Shown here in pieces: positions 33,701 through 44,800 of a stretch of 64,000 bases of DNA. Position 1 is the stretch's first letter; each line of letters opens with the position of its first letter. A program made the position numbers and the translations under genes. The DNA is from Ochromonas danica (taxonomy: Eukaryota > Sar > Chrysophyceae > Chromulinales > Chromulinaceae): assembly GCA_015146655.1 (NCBI GenBank), contig VKHL01000069.1, positions 62,001 to 126,000 of the forward strand. Reading direction: 5' to 3'. Below the pieces are notes generated by a model. That model was given only the letters and a program-made list of their open reading frames with translations. It was not told the DNA's origin and ran no database searches.

Positions 33701-34129
33701 ACCTTTGCCACTACTTTCTTCACTGACATTAATGATAGCACTGCTATTGTTGGAATGACTATTTGTTCGATTCTTGAGTTTCTTGGGGTATTGCTGAGGA
33801 AAAGCTGTGGTTGCCGTAGTGGTGGCGTTAGTGTTCTGCCCACTATCACCACCCAACACTATTTCCTCCTCTTGCTGTATATGAGGATGATGATGGTGAG
33901 CTTGGTCCTTCTCTTTGGTTATCAAAATAGGAGCAGTTAGTCCCGCTGAAGTAGTGGCTGCTGCTCCAGCTGCTTTGGGTTTTGTAGAAACAGCATTGGG
34001 AACATGTTTCAAGGAGAGAACAATTGGAAAAGTATTTGAACCACCTTTGGAAGAATCACCACTACCACTACCAACACCTTGTTCTTGTTGTTGATTTACT
34101 ACAGAATTTGATGATGTTGTACAACCCAT
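30726..34129 (-). CDS. OTU-family deubiquitinase with two chromo/tudor-like modules and myristoylation signal
   Basis: Two exons (34129-33005, 32930-30726) with a 74-nt intron encode about 1,109 residues. The N-terminus MGCTTSSNS has Gly2 and Cys3, a candidate N-myristoyl/palmitoyl signal. Two similar barrel-like modules follow: LLLCRDEFKSKYTGELMHKW through VLIHYEGWSDTFDVWIDL, and, across the splice, DILDIYYKAG through IRIHYIGWDNKFDEDLDF. The OTU domain contains IEIEGDGNCLFRAISHQLF (catalytic Asp and Cys), WGDDLEIRALEEI, and the catalytic His in YHGHNHYNSIFD. The closest known class is OTUD5-like cysteine deubiquitinases. The linkers and C-terminal ~270 residues are Ser/Gly/Pro/Ala-rich and disordered. 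All catalytic residues are present, so activity is likely. Substrate linkage is unknown. Acylation would place it at membranes; this is inference. Confidence 0.85.
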
Positions 34130-34329
34130 GAATTATCAATGAAATATGAATAAAAAGAAAAAAATAGAAATGTCAATATCAAGATAATATATATTTATTT
34201 CGAATTATTCTCTCAAGGAAGAAATATCTTTCTCATCAGAAATAGTAACGATAAGTTACAATGACAATGAGTATAATAATAATAATGATAGGCGATCGAT
34301 GATAGGCAATGGAATGATATGTTTTGTCG

Positions 34330-34360
<31 letters not shown>

Positions 34361-34540
34361 CATGCAAGTTCTGTTCGTTCTCTCCCTCACTAATAGCAAA
34401 AAGTCCACTCCTCCACTAGACCAAGTCATCTTTTCTAGATTTTAAATACCAAAACACTATTAACTTAAGAAGAAAGTCTTGCGCCAAACTGTTGCAAACG
34501 TGATTTTTCATCAATTGACAAAATATCTATTAGATTGAAG
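34130..34540. other. Divergent intergenic region with (GTT)n microsatellite
   Basis: About 410 bp between head-to-head OTU and alcohol-oxidase genes. It includes a trinucleotide run, (GTT) about 10.5 copies, at 34329-34360 and an AT-rich segment near 34180. It presumably carries both promoters; no motif was assigned. Confidence 0.5.
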
Positions 34541-37500
34541 ATGATGGATAGCCAATCTTTGAAAATTCCTACAACTTTATTAACTGGTGTTATTGGTATT
34601 ACTATTACAGGATTTATTTTCCGTCATTTCCAATTAAAATGGTCATCTTCTTCTTCATCCTTTTCTATCAAACAAAACAAGAAATTGATTTTACCATCTG
34701 AAATAACTTGGTTAGATCAAGATAGCTATGAAGTCTTAGCTGCTGTTTGTGATACTTTAATACCTTCTTTTACACTACAACAATGTTCAGAAGAGAAGAT
34801 TCTTGACTCTTTCAAGAAACTTGGTGTAGAGACAATAGAGGACGACATGGCATTTTCCTTAACTGCACTAAGACGAGCTAGAGCTTATCTATGTTATGGT
34901 GCATTAGATTATGGTACACCTCAACATGTTGCAGCAGCTATTCAAGAATTAGTTACCAAACCAGAACAAGAAAAGTTTTATTTAGCTTTGAAAACAATGA
35001 GCACATCATTGGGTAATCTTGTCTTGACAGGTTATCCCACTGCTTTCCAGGTTAGTCTATCCACTCTCTCTTGCCCTCCTTCTTTGTTTGTTCTGTTATG
35101 ATCTGATGTTTCTATATTGTGAACTAATAGGAACTTCCAAGAAATGTTCGTGAAAAGATTTTGTTTTCATTCCAACAAAGTCAATTAGAAGCTTTCCAAG
35201 CATTATTTATGGTGAGCATGAGAGAGAAGGTTTTTTACTCGTAAGTAAAAATGATTTGATATTGTGTTTGTCCTATACAGGTTTTCAAACGTCTTGCAGG
35301 TGGTTTGTTCTTATCTTATGCAGAGAAAGGTATTACAGTCATCGTCTCAAATGTTAACCTATATTATTATGGTTGTTGATCTAATATGAGTTTTGAATGC
35401 TTATAATGATTCCAGGTCAAACCAATCCTGCATGGGATTTCATGGGATACGATTTGAGTGCTCGTAAAGATCCTTCCACCTTGCCAGCAGTTAATGATGA
35501 CGCTGCTTTGCTCCGTCAATTGGTGAGTGACTGCTCTAACTGTATGAGGAATCAGTTGGTAGTCATGCATCATCTTGCTATGAATAGATAAGCTATGATC
35601 ATGTCATGGAAGGGCTTCGCACAAAGCATCTAGACCCACATTCTCGGAAAATACAAGTTGATGCTATTATTGTAGGAAGTGGATGTGGTGGTGGGATAAT
35701 GGCTTATCAACTTGTTGAAGCTGGCTATTCTGTATTAGTACTTGAGAAAGGTGGTTATTATCAAACAGAAGACTTTGCTAAGTGGACAGAAAGTGAAGCC
35801 ATGGCTAAATGTTTTGAAAAAGGAGGTCTTCTGACATCAGAAGATAGTAATATCCTCTTCTTAGCTGGATCATGTGTTGGTGGAGGAAGTACAGTCAATT
35901 GGTGTGCTTCTTTTGCAACACCTGAACATGTCCTTGAAGATTGGGCAAATGAAGGGTTAACTGACTTTGGGTGAGGAACTTGTTCTGTTCTATTATGAAC
36001 TGTGTAACTTACTGTGCTTGGATTGAAATGACAGAAAGGGAGGTCGTTTCCACTCTTCTCTTGAGACAGTGACGAAGCTCATGAATGTTAATTCTAATTG
36101 TAGTCATCATCATGAAGAAGAGGAATGTGATGCTTCTTTCAAAGTCAATGGCAACAATCGCAAGTTATGGAAGGTGCGAAACTACTTTCACGAATTTTAT
36201 GACTAGTATAGTCTAATACTCCTGTTACTTACTGTTAGGGAGCTGAGAAGATTGGATACAAGCCTGAGAAGATTCCTCGCAATGTTAAACAATGTGTTGA
36301 TTGTGGACATTGTAACTTTGGATGTTCTCATGATTCTAAGCAAAGTGTGATCAAGACACTCTTAGAACCACTTCTATTGAGACAAGCAAGACAACAGCCA
36401 CCACGTGCAGATCAAGGTAATGATTGGACGATTCTTGGTCTTGTTTATACTATGGGAATAGTGGTTAATGTTGTGTTTTACTAGGCAAGCTTTACATTAT
36501 TCCAGATTGTAAAGTTGATCGTATCTTGTTAGAGAAAGATGAGGAAGGACATCTAGTTGCTAAAGGCATTACTGCAACAGTCACAATCTTCCGTGATGAA
36601 GGCATCAAACGTATCGCCATCCAAAATCAGTTAGTGGCACTTCTATCTGATTGCATATTATCACTGCTAAGTAAATTCATGCCTTGTCTCATTGTGGCAG
36701 TGAATTCCAAGTCAATGGAAAGGTTGTCATCTCTGCAGCTGGGTCGCTACAAACGCCACCATTGTTGCTGAGGTCAGGTCTTCAGCATCCTTTGGTTGGA
36801 GCTAACCTCACTATTCACCCTGTGCTGGGTGTGGGAGGTATTTACCCTGACAAGGATGTAAGTTCTGCCTGTTTTTCCTGTATGGCAACCAAGTTGATAG
36901 AGTGATGAATATGATGTGATTACAGCGCACTGGATTGCACACTGGAGTTAGTATGGGAGTGGTAGCACGCGATCCACCCATTTGTGCACCCAATACACCT
37001 CGTCAGACAGTAGCAGTTGAAACACCACCTGTTCATGCTGGTCTCATGGGAGTCATTGCACCTTTCCGAGATGCTCTAGGATTCAAAGTCTCTACATTGG
37101 GATGGAAAAACTTGAGTGTACTCATTGGTATTGCTCGTGATAAATCTCAACCGTCCAATCGTATTGTTATCGATCGTTTTGGTGATCCAATTATTCGTTA
37201 TCGTGTTGCTGATCATGACAAGCCAACTTTGTTAGCTGGTGCAGAAGCTATGTTACGAATTACTTATGCTGCAGGTGCTCGTCTGTTGTTTATCTCTCAT
37301 AGCAAGATACCTTGGTTTACTAGTCAACCTGAGGATACTGCAAGCAATGCACAACAGTTTGAAGATTACATTGATCGTGTTAAAAAGGATGCTGTAAAGC
37401 CTTATGAAATGATGGTTGTCACAGCTCATCATATGTCTTCCTGTCGTATGGCAGCTGATTCGAGTCAAGGACCTGTCTCTCCCACGGGGGAGATGTTTGA

Positions 37501-37633
37501 ATGTCGTAATCTCTTTGTGGCTGATGGTTCAGTCTTACCATCTTCTTTAGGGATTAATCCGATGATTACAATTGAAGCAGTTGCTCACATGTTATCATTT
37601 AATGTCATTGAACACCTTAAGAAAATGAACTAA
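34541..37633 (+). CDS. Long-chain fatty alcohol oxidase (GMC oxidoreductase)
   Basis: Ten exons: 34541-35050, 35131-35211, 35281-35329, 35416-35522, 35588-35970, 36035-36173, 36239-36416, 36485-36629, 36701-36857 and 36926-37633. Introns are 64-86 nt, and the joined frame is 818 residues without a stop. An N-terminal hydrophobic segment (LLTGVIGITITGFIFRHF) suggests a membrane anchor. Next comes the FAO N-terminal helical region (YEVLAAVCDTLIPSF). The FAD fold begins VDAIIVGSGCGGGIMAYQL and continues with AGSCVGGGSTVNWCAS, CVDCGHCNFGCSHDSKQS and KVVISAAGSLQTPPLLLRSG. The C-terminal GMC block ends FVADGSVLPSSLGINPMITIE, with MSSCRM upstream. Family members oxidise long-chain alcohols to aldehydes using O2, often in omega-oxidation at peroxisomal or ER membranes. 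The start at 34541 is the first ATG; the TTG before it is not expected. This is by far the most intron-rich gene here. Confidence 0.9.
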
Positions 37634-37963
37634 TCGAGAAAAATATACTTTGCTATTGCAGTGCGACAATCAGTACTATTGTTGTTACCTTGCCGTTTAA
37701 ACTTAATGAATGAAGTTACTTTGATTTGCTTTCCTTTTTCCGATTAATTAAATGAGATGCTTTTGTGTGTCTGTGTCTGCGCACCATTTTCCCGGGATTT
37801 ACCAGACGGCAAAACCTGCGGTTTTACCATTTTACCACCTGGTTTGATTGCTTTCCCACAATCAATTCCATCCCAAATCAAGCCACAACAAAAGAAAGAA
37901 GATCCTCCTTCTTTCCATCATTAACCACAGCATTACTTCCTAATCCAAACGAAGAGGCCTGCC
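37634..37963. other. Intergenic between alcohol oxidase and NAD synthetase genes
   Basis: 330 bp on the same-strand junction. It has a palindromic-looking TTTACCAGACGGCAAAACC region and pyrimidine-rich sequence before the NAD synthetase start, with no recognisable gene. Confidence 0.5.
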
Positions 37964-40399
37964 ATGTCCACTACCTCTACCACCACCACCACAACTACTA
38001 CCTCAACAATGCCTTCAAATTCTTCTTTTCTTCTTCAAGTTCCAAATGAGAAAATCCTTTTAGCAACATGTAATCTTAATCAATGGGCATTAGATTTTGA
38101 TGGTAATTTATCACGTATTATTAAATCTATTGAATTAGCTAAAGCACAAGGTGCAAAATATCGTTTAGGACCAGAATTAGAATTATGTGGATATTCATGT
38201 GAAGATCATTTCCTGGAAATTGACACTTTCTTACATTGTGAACAAAGTCTAGCTAAGTTATTAGCTAGTGATATTACAAATGGTATCTTATGTGAAATAG
38301 GATGTCCTATCTTATATCCTAATCAAATAAGATATAATTGTCGTATTTTTTGTTTAAATCAACAAATTTTATTGATACGTCCAAAATGTTATCTTGCTGA
38401 TGATGGAAATTATCGTGAAAAAAGATGGTTTTCATCATGGGATGCTACAAACCATCAAATAGAACAATATACCTTATCTAATCTATTACAACAGATTACT
38501 AAACAAGAAAGTGTCCCATTTGGTTTAGCTGTTTTAGCTACAAAGGAAACTACACTAACCTGTGAGGTATGTGAAGAATTATGGACTGCTCAAAGTCCAC
38601 ATATTAATTATTATCTATCTGGTGTGGAGATAATCACCAATGGCTCAGCATCACATCATGAATTAAGAAAGTTAGATAGTCGTTTACGATTAATTCAAAA
38701 TGCAACCAAGAAATGTGGTGGTATCTATGTGTATTCTAATGCACGTGGATGTGATGGTAATCGTCTCTATTTTGATGGTTCATCACTCATTTGTATGAAT
38801 GGAGAGATTCTAACACAAGCTTCTCAATTTAGTCTAGAAGATGTTGAAGTGATTACTGCTGTCATTGATTTAGAAAATGTACGAACTTATCGTGGACAAG
38901 TTAACTCTGTCTTAGATCAAGCAACACATGTTAAACCATGGCCTATTATTAATATACGACATTTCTCATTATGTCCATCATCACCATCATCATCTACTAC
39001 TTCTTCTAATCTAGTCTCAGTAGAGATGATAAGAAATCATTATCCTAATACACTACCACAAGCACATGGTCCACGAATTCATCGTGTAGAAGAAGAATGT
39101 TGTCGTGGTCCAGCTTGTTGGTTATGGGATTATCTTCGTCGATCAGGTGCAGCAGGATTTCTCTTACCATTAAGTGGTGGTGCTGATTCTGCTTCAGTAG
39201 CAGCCATTGTTCGTGTAATGTGTGAAATGGTAGCCGAAGCTGCATTAAAAGGAAATGAGACGGTTTTAGCTGATTTAAAGAGAATCTTTCTGAATAATCG
39301 TACAACAAGCGCTATCTTACCAGAGCTAAACCCTTCTCCTTCTCCTTCTCCTTCTCCTTCTCCTTCTATGAAGGATGAATCATCATCATCATCCAAGAAT
39401 GCTAATAGAGAGGAAGGAGAAGGAAAGGGAGGACCATCATCGTCCACTATGTCTTCACAAGAACAGGCAGTCTTATTATCTAATGAAGTTACCTATCAAG
39501 TCTTACATACGTTATATATGGGAACAGAACATTCATCTAAAGCTACACAAGATCGTGCACAACAACTTGCTAGTGCTATTCGTTCTTATCATAATACACT
39601 ATTTATTGATGAAATTATTAATTCTGTCTTAAAAGTATTTTCATTTATAATGGGGAAAATTCCACATTTTGTTAGTCAAGGAGGATCAATGACAGAAGAT
39701 CTAGCATTACAAAACATTCAAGCAAGATTACGTATGGTGATGGCTTATCTTTGTGCACAATTATTCCCATGGTTACGTGGTAGTAATGGATTCTTACTTG
39801 TCTTAGGAAGTGCTAATGTGGATGAAGCATTACGTGGATATATGACTAAATATGATTGTTCTAGTGCTGATTTGAATCCTATTGGTGGAATGTCAAAGAT
39901 AGATCTAAAGAAGATGATGATCTATATTGCCGAAAATCATAACCTACCAGAATTACAAACTATTATTACAGCACCACCAACAGCTGAATTACGTCCCATT
40001 GTAGTAGTAGAGGGTGGAGATAAACAAGGAGGAGAAGATCATTCTCAATTAGATGAAGAAGAAATGGGTATGACCTATCAAGAATTAAGTGTCTTTGGTC
40101 GTTTACGTAAAGTATCACGATGTGGTCCAGTGAGAATGTTTGTCAAACTATTAGAAGTTTGGAAAGAACTTCAACCTGAAGACATTGCAGAGAAAGTGAA
40201 GCGATTCTTTCGATTCTATTCGATTAATCGACACAAATTAACTACATTAACACCTTCTTATCATGCTGAAGGATATTCTCCGGATGATAATCGATTTGAT
40301 TTAAGACCTTTCTTATATAATACGAAATGGTCTAGACAATTCAATACGATTGATTCTATTGTAGCTGATTATCAACAATCAGTTATTAACCATAAATAA
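37964..40399 (+). CDS. NADSYN1: Glutamine-dependent NAD+ synthetase
   Basis: Single exon, 811 residues. An in-frame ATG at about 38009 after the poly-Thr run is an alternative start. The N-terminal nitrilase-type glutaminase starts LLATCNLNQWALDFDGN and shows the Glu-Lys-Cys triad in GPELELCGYSCEDHF, PKCYLADDGNYREKRWF and LTCEVCEELW. The C-terminal ammonia-dependent synthetase has the PP-loop LPLSGGADSASVAAIV and downstream LVLGSANVDEALRGYMTKYD then CSSADLNPIGGMSK. The enzyme converts deamido-NAD plus glutamine and ATP to NAD. The length exceeds yeast and human homologues (about 710) because of a Ser/Pro repeat insert (PSPSPSPSPS) after the PP-loop and a poly-Thr N-terminus. All catalytic residues appear intact. 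Cytosolic location is expected. Confidence 0.95.
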   Translation: MSTTSTTTTTTTTSTMPSNSSFLLQVPNEKILLATCNLNQWALDFDGNLSRIIKSIELAKAQGAKYRLGPELELCGYSCEDHFLEIDTFLHCEQSLAKLLASDITNGILCEIGCPILYPNQIRYNCRIFCLNQQILLIRPKCYLADDGNYREKRWFSSWDATNHQIEQYTLSNLLQQITKQESVPFGLAVLATKETTLTCEVCEELWTAQSPHINYYLSGVEIITNGSASHHELRKLDSRLRLIQNATKKCGGIYVYSNARGCDGNRLYFDGSSLICMNGEILTQASQFSLEDVEVITAVIDLENVRTYRGQVNSVLDQATHVKPWPIINIRHFSLCPSSPSSSTTSSNLVSVEMIRNHYPNTLPQAHGPRIHRVEEECCRGPACWLWDYLRRSGAAGFLLPLSGGADSASVAAIVRVMCEMVAEAALKGNETVLADLKRIFLNNRTTSAILPELNPSPSPSPSPSPSMKDESSSSSKNANREEGEGKGGPSSSTMSSQEQAVLLSNEVTYQVLHTLYMGTEHSSKATQDRAQQLASAIRSYHNTLFIDEIINSVLKVFSFIMGKIPHFVSQGGSMTEDLALQNIQARLRMVMAYLCAQLFPWLRGSNGFLLVLGSANVDEALRGYMTKYDCSSADLNPIGGMSKIDLKKMMIYIAENHNLPELQTIITAPPTAELRPIVVVEGGDKQGGEDHSQLDEEEMGMTYQELSVFGRLRKVSRCGPVRMFVKLLEVWKELQPEDIAEKVKRFFRFYSINRHKLTTLTPSYHAEGYSPDDNRFDLRPFLYNTKWSRQFNTIDSIVADYQQSVINHK

Positions 40400-40402
40400 T
40401 AG

Positions 40403-40462
<60 letters not shown>
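40403..40462 (+). repeat. (GAT)20 microsatellite
   Basis: An uninterrupted trinucleotide run of about 20 GAT units begins a few bases after the stop codon of the NAD synthetase gene, so it lies in the 3' UTR. The length is likely polymorphic. Confidence 0.95.
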
Positions 40463-40606
40463 CCTATGTTGGTTAACAACTATTAGTGCTGATGTAATAC
40501 ATGTATGCAAAAGCAACAGTCTAGTCAACATGTAGAGAAGATGGAGTAGTTTGTAATATTAACAACAACAACACAGTCATCATTAGTTAGCATCATTATT
40601 ATCATA

Positions 40607-41482
40607 TTACACTCTGTTAACAATCTCATTAAATGGATGTTCAGGTGGTCTTTGTAACCAATTATTCTTTGGATACACGACTCCTTCTTTCCCTTCTACA
40701 ACATGAATAGCATAGGCATGACGAGGTTTATCTGATAGATTATCCGCTGAATAATGAACCAATGCACCATGAAGAACAACTAGACTTCCTTTAGGAGTCT
40801 CTAAAGGAACAACATTGGTAAGATCCCATTGTTCTTGTTCTGTTGGGATAAATTCTGTCCCATCCAATGGTGGATCACGTCGACGATAATGACGATGAAC
40901 ACCTAAACGATGAGAACCTGGTACAGCCCATAGACAACCATTTTCCAACGAACAATCATCTAATGCCCACCATAATCCAATACATGATTGTGGTTCTGTA
41001 TATAAGAAAGTACCATCTTGATGTGGAGTAACATTACCACCAATATGTGGTTGTTTAAAGATATACATCGATTGTGCTAGTAAAGGATGTTCTAATCCTA
41101 ATTCATGCACAATTGATCCAACTTTACCATCATAAGAGACCGATTGAAAGACAGGATCTAAGTCATGTAAGGCATGACCAACTTTATTAATAGCCATTTT
41201 CATATCAGAGACAAGAAGTTGTTGTCTATCTTTAGACCATGCTTTCTCTTCCCAAAAATAACGAATTGCATAACCACTATTTAAGAAATAATCATCATTT
41301 AGTTTTCTAGTTTGATCATTTGTAGTAAAGATAGAATGAACTTGAGAAAGATCAGCAGTTGTTAATATGTCATGCATATGATTACGTAGTTCTAATACAG
41401 TATCATGAGACCAAAAGTTAGGAATATGAAGAAATCCATTTTCATGGAAGAAAGCAATTTGTTGTGAAGTAAGGAAGGTCAT
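40607..41482 (-). CDS. PHYHD1: Phytanoyl-CoA dioxygenase domain protein (PHYHD1-like)
   Basis: Single exon, 291 residues, the usual length for PHYHD1. It starts LTSQQIAFFHENGFLHIPNF, typical of the PhyH family. The iron-binding HxD motif is TPHQDGTFLYTEP, the distal His lies in LHGALVHYSADNLSD, and the 2-oxoglutarate-binding Arg is in KPRHAYAIHVVEG. Other family blocks are GLWWALDDCSLENGCLWAVP and GSHRLGVHRHY. The enzyme is an Fe(II)/2-oxoglutarate oxygenase; PHYHD1 itself has no settled physiological substrate. There is no PTS2 or clear PTS1 signal, so a cytosolic location is more likely than peroxisomal. It converges on the NAD synthetase gene. Confidence 0.92.
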   Translation of the reverse strand: MTFLTSQQIAFFHENGFLHIPNFWSHDTVLELRNHMHDILTTADLSQVHSIFTTNDQTRKLNDDYFLNSGYAIRYFWEEKAWSKDRQQLLVSDMKMAINKVGHALHDLDPVFQSVSYDGKVGSIVHELGLEHPLLAQSMYIFKQPHIGGNVTPHQDGTFLYTEPQSCIGLWWALDDCSLENGCLWAVPGSHRLGVHRHYRRRDPPLDGTEFIPTEQEQWDLTNVVPLETPKGSLVVLHGALVHYSADNLSDKPRHAYAIHVVEGKEGVVYPKNNWLQRPPEHPFNEIVNRV

Positions 41483-41828
41483 TTCTTAGTCTATTTGATT
41501 TGTTCTTTCTTGTTCTTGTCAAGTTCAATTCGTTGTTTGATTTCTTTTGTCCAAGTCAAGTCCATAATACAATGTTTGCCGCTCATTGGCAACCCGCCGC
41601 TCAACAGAGCTCAAGAGATGAGCTGAGTTGAGCTGCATTGAGCTGAGATGAGCTGCGTTGAGCTGAGATGTGTGCTTGCCCACAATTTTTAAAATAATAC
41701 CACATGGAAAATGAACTAAAGAGGTAACTACCCTGCTCTCATTAAATCTTATCATCTTCCAGTAAATATCGAATGGCTATTTAAGGTTAGGAGAAAAGGG
41801 GGAGGATTGAATTAACATATTTACAAAC
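41483..41828. other. Intergenic with decamer tandem repeat
   Basis: 346 bp between the PHYHD1-like gene start and the 3' end of the PT-repeat gene. It contains the AGCTGAGATG-type decamer array listed separately and otherwise nothing recognisable. Confidence 0.5.
41621..41670 (+). repeat. Tandem decamer repeat (AGCTGMRWTG)5
   Basis: Five consecutive 10-bp units alternate AGCTGAGTTG/AGCTGCATTG/AGCTGAGATG/AGCTGCGTTG/AGCTGAGATG, giving an apparent higher-order period of 20. A degenerate unit lies just upstream. It sits about 140-190 bp upstream of the PHYHD1-like start, so it could contribute to a promoter; this is inference. Confidence 0.8.
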
Positions 41829-44800
41829 TCAAACCCTGGTGCCACAGTTAACACCTTTAAAACCTACGTAGCATGTGCAAAGGCCAGTTGTATAGTCACA
41901 TACGCCTCTATTAGAACAATCCACATGACATAAGTTCCCCGCTTCTCCAACATCAGCACCTCCAGTAATCGATATTCCTTCGCAATTGGTTTCATTCACA
42001 TAGAGAGTTACAGGATCATCACCTGATGGACAATGTCGAAATTGACATGCAGGTCCAAAATACTCTGCTTGTTGTGTTTCACCAGCTTGTAATCCCACAG
42101 GCCAACTACTATCACAAACACATTGTTGTCCTGTCTCATAATCCCATGAAGCAGGTGTACCTGACAAAATAGGGTAATAATTGTTCAATGACGTAGAGAG
42201 AGGTAAAGCTGTCATTGTTCTAGCTAATCGATACATTGGTAAACAACGACCACGATCTGAACAAACTGGATTACCCTGACAAGCCATCTTCTCACATGCT
42301 AAACCTGTATAACCTGCATAACACTGACATGTTCCATTGTTTCGATTGCATAACCCATTATTACTACATTCAACTACACGATGTACATTTGCACTATCAT
42401 CATAGGATGTATTTGGTGTATTGCCAGTCACCAAAGAGTTAAAAGCAGGTCCAATAGGACAAGCACGACCAGAGCAATCCAAGGGAAAGTCATCAGTTAA
42501 AGTCTTTTCTTTATCAGCTGAGGAACCAAAACCATCATCACAAAGACATCGACCAAATGTATAATCACATTGACCTTGACTATTACATCCATTTAAATTA
42601 TCGCAACCAGTTCCTATAGGACTAGTTGAGGTAAAGGATGTAATATTGATAATGTAATATGGTGATATGAGACCAAATGTAAACTGGTTATAGTTTAATG
42701 GTCGACCATACACTGAAGTGAGTCGATTAGATCTTGGAATCAATATCCAAAAGTCAATTGGAAGACTTGAGAAACCATACGTAGTCAAGACAATCTTTGA
42801 ACTTAAATATCCATCTGAACTACTTCCAACATAGAATCTACCTGACCAAGAAAACGTCGTGTTGGAAGTAAGATTAGACAAAATAGTATTAAATCCATTA
42901 TCAAATACTTGACCACGACCATAATCATTCATTGGTTCGAGATAGTTAAGAGGGAAGTCACCATAATAAGATGTAAACCCAGGTAAGTTAATAGTAATCT
43001 GAGTACCTGATAGAATCTCAAATGGTAAGCTCAGTGTGAGATTAATCGAAGTAAATTGTTGTGGATAGGCATTAATGAATGTCAAATAAGAAGCATAAAC
43101 AAATCCTTTACGAGGATAGATTTCAATTCGGTCAACAAATCCACTAGATCCACTAGATTTACCACGTGGTTTAGCAATAATGGACCATGTAGTATTAGAT
43201 GAACAATGTCTACGTAATGCATTCTTTCGATCAATATAAATCTGTTGTGTAGTTCCAGTTGATAAATTTGTTCCAATGAATGTTACAGTTAATAAAGAAT
43301 CAGCAAAGTTATTTTGATATATTCCTTCTGTATAGGATGCACGATAGAGAGTAGAATCAGTTAATAGAATACGTGCAATATTATTCCCTCTACCTTTCCT
43401 AGTACAGATACCAGAAGTAATACCTGGCATAGAGAAGAAGAGAATACTATTCGTGAATAATACACGACTTAAAGTGAAATATATATTGATTGCCACAGGA
43501 TCACATGATGAGTTACGATCAGGTTGAAACTCTACAGTACCTGTGATTCCCAAACTCTCATAATATGCTGTAGGTCGAATACTTCTTTGGACTCCATCTT
43601 CAAAAGTTGGGGAGCTCGTAGGTCTTGATGTAGGTCTTGAAGAAGGTCGTGGTGTAGGTCTATAGGTACGAGTTGGAATGGAAGTTGGTGACCTGGATGG
43701 TTGTCCAGATGGTAAGCTAGTAGGTCGAGAGGTAGGAATACTACTAGGTCGATATGTGTTTGTTGGAGTGGTGGTTGGTTGAGCACTTGGTAGACTCGAA
43801 GGTCTAGAAGACGGTTGACCACTTGGTGCAGACGGTTGAGATGAAGGTTGGGAAGTGGGAGACATTGACGGTTGAGATGATGGTTGACTGGTCGGTCTAC
43901 CTACAGGTTGCCCAGTAGGGATTGCACTTGGTTGACCACTGGGCTGCGAGGTAGGCGAGGTAGGTGACAGTGTCGGCTGAGATGATGGTCTCCCTGAGGG
44001 CTGTCCAGAAGGTTGAACAGATGGAGTAGATGAAGGTTCACCAGTGGGGAACTTGGTAGGGCGATAAGTCAATGTTGGCGATCCTGTTGGCCTTGATGAA
44101 GGCTGTCCAGATGGTGCTTTACTTGGCCTTGATGAAGGCTGTCCAGTCGGTTGATGGGTATAGGTGGGGCTCGAAGAAGGCGAAGTGGTGGGTTGTCCTG
44201 AAGGTTTCGCAATCGGCAACAGGGAAGGGTAGGAGGTCGGCCTAGAGAATGGTTGACCCGTTGGTTGAGATGTTGGGCGTGCGGTGGGATTTGTTGGTTG
44301 AGAAGTTGGTTGCGAGGTTGGTTCAGCAAAGGGCTGTTGACTTGGTTGTGTCGAAGGTTGACCAGAAGGTTGAGATGTTGGAACAGATGGACTCGAAGTT
44401 GGTTGACTGGTTGGTTGAGATGTAGGTCTCAATGAAGGTTGAAATGTAGGTCTTCTACTTGGCGATGGGGTAGGGCTTGTGTAAACAGTTGGTTTACGAC
44501 TGTGCATGGAAGGTTGTCCCGTAGGTTGACCAGTAGGAGGTTTTGTTCCAGAAGGTGTAGAAGTTGGTTGTCCTGTAGGATTTGTTGGCATCGTGGTAGG
44601 TTGCGTGGAAGGTTGTGATGTTGGTTGTCCACTTGGCCTGCGCGATGGAATGCGTGTGGGTTGTGCTGTGGGAGCTCCTGAAGGTCGACTACTGGGCAAG
44701 GGCGTGGGATTTATAGTAATGGTCGGGGAAGAGGTTGGTTGAGGTAAAGGGGCAAAGGAAGGTGACGTGGTCCGCGGTGCACGCGTTGGTGCGAGAGATG

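Noticed and set aside
37964-38010. Poly-Thr N-terminus of the NAD synthetase as a targeting peptide
   Set aside because: There is no hydrophobic core or basic amphipathic helix; it looks like a translated trinucleotide repeat, and the true start may be downstream.
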